This document shows, piece after piece, positions 57,309 through 64,000 of a stretch of 64,000 nucleotides of DNA; position 1 is the first letter of the stretch; each line of letters starts with the position of its first letter. A program made the position numbers and the translations under genes. Source of the stretch: Phocaeicola oris (GTDB taxonomy: Bacteria > Bacteroidota > Bacteroidia > Bacteroidales > Bacteroidaceae); contig NZ_JAJLQX010000001.1 of NCBI RefSeq assembly GCF_021295095.1, positions 186,001-250,000 on the forward strand, written 5' to 3'. Below the pieces are notes generated by a model. That model saw only the letters and a program-made list of their open reading frames with translations. It was not told the origin of the DNA and made no database searches.

Positions 57309-58709
57309 TTACATTTTCTCTGCCATTTCGATGGCTTTTTTTAACGCGCCTAATTTATTATTTACTTCTTGTAACTCTTTCTCCACATTACTCTTTGCAA
57401 CAATGCCTCCACCGGCTTGAAACCATAATATATTATTCCTACTAACGAAAGAGCGAATAGTAATAGCCTGATTCAGATTCCCGTTCAAGCCAATAAATCC
57501 AATGCAACCACCATACGCGCCACGATTATGAGGCTCATACTTAGTTATAAGTTGTAACGCTTTAACTTTAGGAGCACCACTCAAAGTCCCGGCCGGAAAC
57601 GTATCAATAAAGGCTTTAATATGATTGACACCCTCATCAAGTTCTCCGCTAACACGACTAACCAAATGAATAACATGGCTATAATACTGAACTTGCCGGA
57701 AGAATTCGACTTTAACATCATGACAGTTACGACTTAAATCATTACGAGCTAAATCAACCAGCATCACATGTTCGGCATTTTCCTTTGGATCATTGACCAG
57801 CTTTTGGGTTAATTCTTCATCCAACTTTTTATTTCCTGTTCGTTTGGTTGTTCCGGCAATAGGATCAATGTATGCACGTCCGCTTTCAATTCTATAATGT
57901 GTCTCAGGCGATGAACCAAAAATTCGAAAACCTCCGAAGTCGAAATAAAATAAATAAGGAGAAGGGTTGATACTCCTCAATGCACGATATAACTTGAAGT
58001 CATCACCCTGATATTTCTGAATAAACCGGCGTGAAAGAACTATTTGAAACACATCCCCACGCAAGCAATGAGCAATTCCTTGACGGATATTTTCACAATG
58101 TTCTTCATCAGTCAATGTACTTGTTGTAGAACCGACAGCATGAAAATCGTAAGTAGTATAGTTTCGATTATGAATAGCTTTCTCTACAACATGAAGTTTG
58201 CTTTTCTTTTCGTCCTGCAATAATTCAATAAGCATCATTTCATTTCTGAAGTCATTGAATACGATGATATACTTATATAAAATATATAGCATATCAGGCG
58301 CGTCATTGATTTTGTCTGTGGTATCCTTAACAGGAATATGCTCAAAATAACGGATAGCATTAAATGAAGTATAACCGTATAGGCCTGTATAATTGTTATA
58401 CTCACCTTCCACCTTAAAACTGTTGAGGAATTCTGTAATAGCATCTTCTACCTTATAATCATCATTGATTAGTTTTACCTCTTTTGTTTCATCAGGAAAA
58501 CTAAATGTTACTTCTCCATGTCCAATGGCAAAAGAAGCCATTGGCTCCAACCCGATAAAAGAACGGCTATTCTCGGCACCATGATAATCTGAACTCTCCA
58601 TCAATGCGCTTTGAGGAAAAACATCACGCAATTTCAAATAAGTACTTACCGGTGTATGAAGGTCACCTAATACTACTTTATAATTGGTGTGATAAACAAA
58701 AGTTTTCAT
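57309..58709 (-). CDS. trpE: Anthranilate synthase component I
   Basis: A 466-aa chorismate-binding enzyme. The C-terminal catalytic domain has FQIVLSRRF, SSPETHYRIESGRAYIDPIAGT, LVDLARNDLSR and FPAGTLSGAPKVKAL. The N-terminal region holds a MESSDYHG element equivalent to the tryptophan feedback site (usually LLES), suggesting allosteric inhibition by Trp. Its first 32 bp overlap the end of trpB. Confidence 0.96.
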   Translation of the reverse strand: MKTFVYHTNYKVVLGDLHTPVSTYLKLRDVFPQSALMESSDYHGAENSRSFIGLEPMASFAIGHGEVTFSFPDETKEVKLINDDYKVEDAITEFLNSFKVEGEYNNYTGLYGYTSFNAIRYFEHIPVKDTTDKINDAPDMLYILYKYIIVFNDFRNEMMLIELLQDEKKSKLHVVEKAIHNRNYTTYDFHAVGSTTSTLTDEEHCENIRQGIAHCLRGDVFQIVLSRRFIQKYQGDDFKLYRALRSINPSPYLFYFDFGGFRIFGSSPETHYRIESGRAYIDPIAGTTKRTGNKKLDEELTQKLVNDPKENAEHVMLVDLARNDLSRNCHDVKVEFFRQVQYYSHVIHLVSRVSGELDEGVNHIKAFIDTFPAGTLSGAPKVKALQLITKYEPHNRGAYGGCIGFIGLNGNLNQAITIRSFVSRNNILWFQAGGGIVAKSNVEKELQEVNNKLGALKKAIEMAEKM

Positions 58710-59907
58710 ATAGTATGTTTTTAAATTGATTCTGATATTTTAAATAAGTCTCTATATCTTTATCGCCACGACCGGACACTGTCAATACCACAATATCATC
58801 TTTTTTAAAATGCATGTGAGGCAAAGCTCCAAGAACGTGAGCAGATTCCAAGGCCGGAATAATACCTTCCAAGCGGGTCAATTCATACCCTGCATGTATA
58901 GCCTCATCATCATTAACTGCTATCACCTTCGCACGTTTCTGCTTTACTAAATTTGCATGCATCGGACCGATACCGGGATAATCTAATCCAGCGGAAATAG
59001 AATAGGGCTCTTCAATCTGGCCATCTTTGCTTTGAATGACAAGCGTTTTGGATCCATGAATAATACCCATTCTACCCAACTGGATAGTTGCAGCCGACAT
59101 TCCTGTATTGATGCCTTTCCCTCCGGCTTCAGCCAACACTATTTGTACTCTTAAATCGTCTATGTAATGATAAATCGTACCGGCAGCATTACTTCCTCCA
59201 CCAACACAGGCCATCAAATAATCCGGATAGTCTCGCCCTTCTTTTTCCCTGAGTTGCCATTTAATTTCCTCGCTAATAACCGACTGCAATCTGGCAACCA
59301 TATCCGGATATGGATGTGGACCAACGGTAGAGCCAATAACATAATAAGTATCTTCAGGATGACAAACCCAATAGCGAATTGCCTCGTTTGTTGCGTCTTT
59401 CAATGTCATATTACCCGAAGTTACGGGATGAACTTTTGCGCCAAGCATCTTCATCTTCTCTACATTAATATGCTGACGCTCAACATCTGTCTTTCCCATA
59501 AATATGGTGCATGGCAAATTAAGTAAGGCACATGCGGTAGCAGTTGCCACACCGTGTTGACCGGCTCCGGTTTCTGCAATAATATGTGTCTTGCTCATTC
59601 GTTTTGCTAACAATACTTGTCCCAATGCATTGTTTATTTTATGAGCTCCGGTATGATTCAAATCCTCACGTTTTAAATAAATCTTTGCGCCATAACGATT
59701 GCTCAAACGATTTGCATAATAAAGAGGAGAGGGGCGACCTGCATAATCCTTCAGCAGTTGACGGAATTCTTGTTGGAAATCATCACTTTCCAAAATTGTA
59801 AGATACACTTTTTGTAAATCTTCTACACATTGATGAAGTATTTCAGGTATATATGCACCTCCAAATTCACCATAATAACCTTCTTTATCTACCAAATAAG
59901 TTTTCAT
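58678..59907 (-). CDS. trpB: Tryptophan synthase beta subunit
   Basis: A 409-aa PLP enzyme that condenses indole with serine. PLP Lys in LNHTGAHKINNALGQ, then ETGAGQHGVATA and the phosphate loop VGGGSNAAGT. After the usual end (GRGDKDIETYLKY) an extra 18 residues run 32 bp into trpE. It is the first structural gene of the operon, unlike the enteric order, and lies about 60 nt after the attenuator terminator. Confidence 0.96.
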   Translation of the reverse strand: MKTYLVDKEGYYGEFGGAYIPEILHQCVEDLQKVYLTILESDDFQQEFRQLLKDYAGRPSPLYYANRLSNRYGAKIYLKREDLNHTGAHKINNALGQVLLAKRMSKTHIIAETGAGQHGVATATACALLNLPCTIFMGKTDVERQHINVEKMKMLGAKVHPVTSGNMTLKDATNEAIRYWVCHPEDTYYVIGSTVGPHPYPDMVARLQSVISEEIKWQLREKEGRDYPDYLMACVGGGSNAAGTIYHYIDDLRVQIVLAEAGGKGINTGMSAATIQLGRMGIIHGSKTLVIQSKDGQIEEPYSISAGLDYPGIGPMHANLVKQKRAKVIAVNDDEAIHAGYELTRLEGIIPALESAHVLGALPHMHFKKDDIVVLTVSGRGDKDIETYLKYQNQFKNILYENFCLSHQL

Positions 59908-59966
59908 TGTTTCTATTTTTTTATTTCAAATTCTCGAATTACTTTTAATAATTGACTATGCATAAT

Positions 59967-60065
59967 AAAAAAAGGCCTGTCGCAAGTTCGACAGGCCTTT
60001 TTTTATATTTTATTGTTGATATTAATATATACGGCTTATACCCTTACGACTTATAGAGTTGTAAG
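59967..60065 (-). promoter_or_regulatory. trp transcription attenuator (anti-antiterminator, antiterminator, terminator)
   Basis: In the minus-strand RNA, hairpin 1:2 is formed by CTTACAACT (60065-60057) and AGTCGTAAG (60051-60043) with one mismatch. Segment 2, GTCGTAAG (60050-60043), can instead pair over 8 bp (one G-U) with CTTGCGAC (59986-59979), which spans the loop and 3' arm of the terminator. The terminator is GGCCTGTCG/CGACAGGCC (59997-59974), extended by A-U pairs and ending in seven U. The two outcomes are mutually exclusive. Confidence 0.85.
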
Positions 60066-60106
60066 TGGCACCACCAATACATATTAACCAAACTCAAATG
60101 TTTCAT
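60044..60106 (-). CDS. trpL: trp operon leader peptide with tandem Trp codons
   Basis: A 20-codon frame, MKHLSLVNMYWWCHLQLYKS and stop. Trp codons 11 and 12 lie at 60076-60071. A ribosome stalled there would cover segment 1 of the attenuator (60065-60057) and free segment 2 to form the antiterminator. A ribosome reaching the stop at 60046-60044 would cover segment 2 and allow termination. It begins about 25 nt after the predicted transcript start. Confidence 0.85.
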   Translation of the reverse strand: MKHLSLVNMYWWCHLQLYKS

Positions 60107-60137
60107 AAAACTTATACTTTCTCTTTTTATGACATCG

Positions 60138-60167
60138 CAAATATACATCTTGTTTTTATAAAACAAA
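60138..60167 (-). promoter_or_regulatory. Putative trp operon promoter
   Basis: On the minus strand TTTG (plus 60164-60167), an 18-bp spacer and TATATTTG (plus 60138-60145) match the Bacteroides consensus; transcript start near 60131. Confidence 0.75.
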
Positions 60168-60202
60168 AGAAATTCTATCTTTTTTGAACAAAACGGATGT
60201 TT

Positions 60203-60496
60203 TTAACGTAAAATTCTTTTGCTATGAAACAATCCAAAGCATTTTGAAGAATGTCTGTCAAAGAATCGGACAACAATATTTAAAGAGATAAAGTCGTTTC
60301 CGAAAGTCATTCCTCCAAATTTATTATTCGTAATGACAATTATTGACTTTATACGGACATTCTTATTATAATCAGTATTATGTTTAATTACGTCTGTATA
60401 AATCAATCCGATATACTTTCTCTGAACGAAACTATTTTCCATATAATCGGCTAATTTATACTCCTGCAACTCAACAATAGTGTTCATGCCTTCCAA
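60203..60496 (-). CDS. Doubtful 97-aa hypothetical protein
   Basis: An open frame (MEGMNTIVELQEYKLADYM...) in the spacer between the TPR gene terminator and the trp promoter. It overlaps no other gene, but I recognise no domain, signal peptide or membrane segment, and see no promoter, ribosome site or terminator for it. It may be a real orphan, a gene remnant or chance. Confidence 0.25.
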   Translation of the reverse strand: MEGMNTIVELQEYKLADYMENSFVQRKYIGLIYTDVIKHNTDYNKNVRIKSIIVITNNKFGGMTFGNDFISLNIVVRFFDRHSSKCFGLFHSKRILR

Positions 60497-60502
60497 TTCC
60501 GA

Positions 60503-60537
60503 ACAAAATAAAGGCTGTCCTCTTTGTGGGACAGCCT
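60503..60537 (-). terminator. Terminator downstream of the TPR protein gene
   Basis: AGGCTGTCC (60512-60520) and GGACAGCCT (60529-60537) form a 9-bp stem; on the minus strand a TTATTTTGT tract follows. Confidence 0.8.
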
Positions 60538-60561
60538 CTTATTTATTTTAAAGTTAGAATT

Positions 60562-61785
60562 TTATAATCCTAATTCTTTAGAAAGAGAATCATACTCAGA
60601 TTTATTAAGCTTCCAGTAAATGTTCAGCAAATAGTTACCCCATAATTGTTTGTTATCCGGAGCTAACTCTTTAGCCTTCAAATAATAAGGAAGAGCTTTT
60701 TCGTATAATTCCTTAATCTTGGCATCGTTTGTATTATAAGCCAGATCATCGATGGCAATTTTAGAGTTTTCCTCTACGATAGCTTGAGCCGGAAAGAAAT
60801 AGCAATCACCCAATTTCGCGTATGCTTCCGGAAGTAGTTCCTTTCCAATTCCAATAATCTGATTCATCGTAGCTTCAGCACTGGTATAATCTTTCTTCTC
60901 ATACTGCAGAACACCTTTTACATAGAGCAAATATGGAGTCTCACCTTGCTGAGAAAGCAACTGATCAACCTGATTTAAACCTTCATCAATCTGACCTTTA
61001 CGAATGTAATTATCCATTAAATTGCCAACGAAATAGTCCTGTTTCGGGAATCTCTGGAATCCTTCTTTAATAGTCTCTAACCATTTAACAGAATCGCCAT
61101 TGTCTTTATCGGCATAAGCTTCAGCCAAGAACATTAAAGAACGGTATCCTTCGTTCTTATCTGTCTTACCTATTTGACCATACTTCAGTACATTTGCCTT
61201 ATCGTTCAGCAGTTGAGCAGCAAGAGCCGCGTAATTTGCATACATAGTATTCAAAGTATCATTCTTAACTGCGTCATCATCGGCAAATAGTGGATCTTCA
61301 GAAGAATCAACAAACATGCTGAAATACTTGAATGCGCTTTTATAATCGCCTTTGTTATATGCGTCGGCACCACCATTAACCAAGTTAACGCGCACTTTTT
61401 TCAAATCATCTGCTAATTTCTTGTGTAATTTAGCCTTCTTCAAAGCGCCGTTAGCAACTGCTGCTTTCTCTACTTCATCGGCCTTCATGTAATACTCAAA
61501 CATGTTTACCAAGCTGTTATAAAGCTTAGTTGTATCAGCCTTCTGATTTGGCAAATACATCTTCATGTTCTCTGTGTCATACATAGATTTCTGGATATCA
61601 CCAGCAATCTTCCATGTCTGAGGATCATTTGCTGTCTCAGAGTTTGTCAAAGCTGCTTGAATCGTCTCGGCTGCTTTCTCCGGAGCATCCTTCATCTGAC
61701 TTTTGGCTTCTTTAACTACACTTTCTTGGGAGTAAGCAAAAGTTCCAACTAATAATAAAGCCACTGTAAATAATACTTTTTTCAT
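60562..61785 (-). CDS. Exported TPR-repeat protein
   Basis: A 407-aa protein with signal peptide (MKKVLFTVALLLVGTFAYSQ) and helical TPR-like repeats through the rest, for example GADAYNKGDYKSAFKYFSMFVD, YLLYVKGVLQYEKKDYTSAEATM and PEAYAKLGDCYFFPA. No catalytic motif is seen, so it is probably a periplasmic or outer-membrane-associated scaffold. It follows gyrA by 24 bp on the same strand, so it is likely cotranscribed with gyrA. Confidence 0.82.
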   Translation of the reverse strand: MKKVLFTVALLLVGTFAYSQESVVKEAKSQMKDAPEKAAETIQAALTNSETANDPQTWKIAGDIQKSMYDTENMKMYLPNQKADTTKLYNSLVNMFEYYMKADEVEKAAVANGALKKAKLHKKLADDLKKVRVNLVNGGADAYNKGDYKSAFKYFSMFVDSSEDPLFADDDAVKNDTLNTMYANYAALAAQLLNDKANVLKYGQIGKTDKNEGYRSLMFLAEAYADKDNGDSVKWLETIKEGFQRFPKQDYFVGNLMDNYIRKGQIDEGLNQVDQLLSQQGETPYLLYVKGVLQYEKKDYTSAEATMNQIIGIGKELLPEAYAKLGDCYFFPAQAIVEENSKIAIDDLAYNTNDAKIKELYEKALPYYLKAKELAPDNKQLWGNYLLNIYWKLNKSEYDSLSKELGL

Positions 61786-61809
61786 AAATGTGTGGATTTA
61801 ATTGTTGAT

Positions 61810-64000
61810 TTAATTATCATTATTATTTTCATTCATATCACTACTCTCCTCTTCTATTTGAGGATTGTCTTCGTTAACGGATGGTTCTGTTGTTGTTAAG
61901 TTTTCATCATCAACATCATCTTCCATCTTGTCTTCATTTGCTTCGGAATTTACTTTGCAAACAGATGCAATCTCATCATTCCGTTTTTCCAGATTGATTA
62001 GACGGACACCTTGAGTAGCACGACCCATAATCCGTACATCAGCCAATTTCAAACGAATCGTAATACCCGATTTATTAATAATCATCAGGTCATGATCGTT
62101 CGTAACACTCTTAATTGCGATAAGTTTACCGGTCTTATCGGTTATATTTAAGGTCTTTACACCTTTACCTCCACGATTTGTCAGACGATAATCCTCTATC
62201 TCTGAACGTTTTCCGTAACCCTGCTCTGAAACAACCATAATTGTTTCATTCTTTGGGTCTTTGATACGAACCATTCCTATAACATAGTCGTCACCATCAT
62301 CTAAAGTCATACCTTTAACACCGGTAGCTGTACGTCCCATCATACGGACTGTATGTTCGTTAAAACGAACTGCGCGACCATTTCTATTTGCTATGATAAT
62401 TTCATCTTCACGACGAGTCAAGCATACATCAATTACTTCATCGCCTTCTAATATATTAATAGCATTAATACCATTAGTACGCGGACGTGAATACTGTTCA
62501 AGCAAAGTCTTCTTCAAAAGCCCCCGCTTAGTACAGAACATCAAGCAATGTTCATTAATGTATTGCGTATTGGACAAATCCTTAATGCGGATATATGCTG
62601 TAACAGCGTCTCCGGGTTCTATATTCAGTACATTTTGAATAGCACGCCCTTTTGAAGTCTTATTGCCTTCGGGTATTTCATAAACTTTCAGCCAGAAGCA
62701 ACGTCCTTTCTTTGTGAAGAACATCATCGTATTATGCATTGTAGCCGGATAAATGTGCTCAACAAAGTCAGTATCACGAGTTTCGCTTCCCTTCGAACCG
62801 ACTCCGCCTCTGTTTTGTGTACGGAAATCAGATAACAAGGTACGCTTGATATATCCTAAATGAGAAATAGTAATTACTACATCATCGTCGGCATAGAAAT
62901 CTTCCGGATTAAAGCTATCGTCAGCGTCATAACGGATTTGAGTACGACGTTCATCACCATATTTCTCTTTTACTTCTATCAGCTCATCTTTAATAACTTT
63001 CTTGCAAAGTTCCGGATCATCAAGGATAGACTGCAAATAAGCAATTTGTTTTTCAAGTTCCTCGTACTCTGCGTGCAACTGTTCTTGAGATAATCCTGTC
63101 AACTGACGGAGTCGCATCTCAACAATGGCTTTTGCCTGAACATCATCCAAGTTGAAACGTTTGCATAAATTCTCTGTGGCTTCTTGCGGAGTTTTTGAGG
63201 CGCGAATAATATGAACAACTTCATCAATATTATCGCAAGCAATAATCAAACCTTCCAGAATATGAGCACGTTCCTGAGCCTTCTTCAAATCGAACTTAGT
63301 TCGACGGATAACCACATCGTGACGATGTCTGATAAAGTATTTGATTAGATCTTTCAGATTCAAGCATTTCGGACGTCCGTTTACCAAAGCGATATTGTTG
63401 ACGCTAAAGGCAGACTGCATAGCGGTAAGTTTGAATAACTTGTTTAATACCACATTTGCGTTCGCATCGCGCTTAATATCAATGACAATTCGCATACCTT
63501 CACGATCGGACTCGTCATTGACATTTGAAATTCCTTCAATTTTCTTATCGTTGACCAACGAAGCAATATTTTCAATGAGCTCTTTCTTATTAACATTATA
63601 AGGTATCTCTTCAACGATTATCTTATCGTGATTCTCTTCGCTTTCTATCTCAGTTTTGGCACGCATAACAACACGTCCTTTACCTGTTTCATAAGCATCG
63701 CGAACGCCGCCGATACCGTTAATAAAACCACCGGTTGGAAAATCAGGGCCTTTGATATATTTCATTAGTCCGGCAACATCAATGTCGGGGTCGTCAATAT
63801 AAGCGATACAGCCGTCAATTACTTCAGATAAATTATGTGTAGGCATGTTAGTAGCCATACCGACAGCAATACCGGACGCGCCGTTCACTAACAGATTCGG
63901 AATACGAGTCGGCATTACGGTCGGTTCCTTCAATGTATCATCGAAGTTGTTGACCATATCAACCGTTTCTTTGTACAAATCTTGCATCATTTCCTCGCCG
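61810..64000 (-). CDS. gyrA: DNA gyrase subunit A (C-terminal 730 residues; gene continues past the right edge)
   Basis: The 5' end, including the catalytic Tyr region, lies outside the window. The visible part has ATNMPTHNLSEVIDG, the tower/coiled-coil region (LRQLTGLSQEQLHAEYEELEKQ), and the C-terminal beta-pinwheel with the GyrA box QNRGGVGSKG that wraps DNA, followed by further blades (TNRGGKGVKTL, MGRATQGVRLI). It ends in a long acidic tail (about 45 residues, Asp/Glu/Asn-rich). The GyrA box identifies gyrase A rather than ParC. With GyrB it introduces negative supercoils. Confidence 0.95.
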   Translation of the reverse strand, partial: GEEMMQDLYKETVDMVNNFDDTLKEPTVMPTRIPNLLVNGASGIAVGMATNMPTHNLSEVIDGCIAYIDDPDIDVAGLMKYIKGPDFPTGGFINGIGGVRDAYETGKGRVVMRAKTEIESEENHDKIIVEEIPYNVNKKELIENIASLVNDKKIEGISNVNDESDREGMRIVIDIKRDANANVVLNKLFKLTAMQSAFSVNNIALVNGRPKCLNLKDLIKYFIRHRHDVVIRRTKFDLKKAQERAHILEGLIIACDNIDEVVHIIRASKTPQEATENLCKRFNLDDVQAKAIVEMRLRQLTGLSQEQLHAEYEELEKQIAYLQSILDDPELCKKVIKDELIEVKEKYGDERRTQIRYDADDSFNPEDFYADDDVVITISHLGYIKRTLLSDFRTQNRGGVGSKGSETRDTDFVEHIYPATMHNTMMFFTKKGRCFWLKVYEIPEGNKTSKGRAIQNVLNIEPGDAVTAYIRIKDLSNTQYINEHCLMFCTKRGLLKKTLLEQYSRPRTNGINAINILEGDEVIDVCLTRREDEIIIANRNGRAVRFNEHTVRMMGRTATGVKGMTLDDGDDYVIGMVRIKDPKNETIMVVSEQGYGKRSEIEDYRLTNRGGKGVKTLNITDKTGKLIAIKSVTNDHDLMIINKSGITIRLKLADVRIMGRATQGVRLINLEKRNDEIASVCKVNSEANEDKMEDDVDDENLTTTEPSVNEDNPQIEEESSDMNENNNDN

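Overview
The window is a contiguous stretch of chromosome from a Bacteroidales bacterium, most likely Bacteroides or a close relative. The signs are promoters of the TTTG-N18-20-TAnnTTTG type, weak or absent Shine-Dalgarno sequences, low GC content, a Rho with a very long disordered insertion, families largely confined to Bacteroidetes (DUF3127, DUF3805/DUF3806, a 58-aa histone H1-like protein, a giant fused histidine kinase) and a class I superoxide reductase beside ferritin as in gut anaerobes. No rRNA, tRNA, prophage, insertion sequence or CRISPR array was seen.

Layout. 0-5.7 kb (minus): membrane-protein fragment, degenerate protease/TPR protein, recN, DnaQ-like exonuclease and dnaN. 5.8-13.3 kb: DUF3127 protein, rho, ridA, a transglutaminase-like protein, a DUF3805/3806 protein and an ABC-F ATPase. 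13.3-22.6 kb is an envelope region: murU, an AmgK-RapZ fusion, a probable truncated phosphoesterase, a lipid A/undecaprenyl-sugar locus (LAB_N, GT2, ArnT-like), mtgA and a GH20 hexosaminidase. 22.7-27.4 kb: drug/metabolite transporter, PAP2 phosphatase, TonB-dependent receptor and a BamE-like lipoprotein. 27.5-41.1 kb is an eleven-gene plus-strand run: guaB, two periplasmic PPIases, an OstA/LptA-like protein, a small membrane protein, mutL, then cysQ, a SLC13 permease, cysC, cysD and cysN. 41.1-47.0 kb (minus): a two-component operon made of a fused double sensor kinase, a response regulator and an AbgT-derived membrane protein. 47.2-49.6 kb: superoxide reductase, ferritin and a histone-like gene. 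49.8-53.4 kb: PhoR/PhoB-like pair and asparaginase. 53.5-60.2 kb: complete trp operon (order B-E-G-D-C-F-A) behind an attenuator. 60.2-64.0 kb: TPR lipoprotein-like gene and the 3' part of gyrA.

Three things stand out. (1) A dispersed intergenic repeat family recurs at 6.3, 15.6, 20.0, 26.6 and 48.9 kb. Each copy is built from units with an exact 22-bp period whose core is a short palindrome (TCA-N6-TGA type), several copies share conserved flanks, and no protein partner is visible. (2) The trp operon is preceded by a 20-codon leader peptide with tandem Trp codons, and by mutually exclusive antiterminator and terminator helices: a classical ribosome-mediated attenuator with its own consensus promoter. 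(3) In the two-component operon, one half of the kinase keeps the ATP-binding site but has no phosphoacceptor His, while the other keeps the His but has a degenerate ATP site; the overlapping membrane gene resembles AbgT with its transport core deleted.

All function calls come from reading the protein and DNA sequence directly and from family knowledge; no database search was run.
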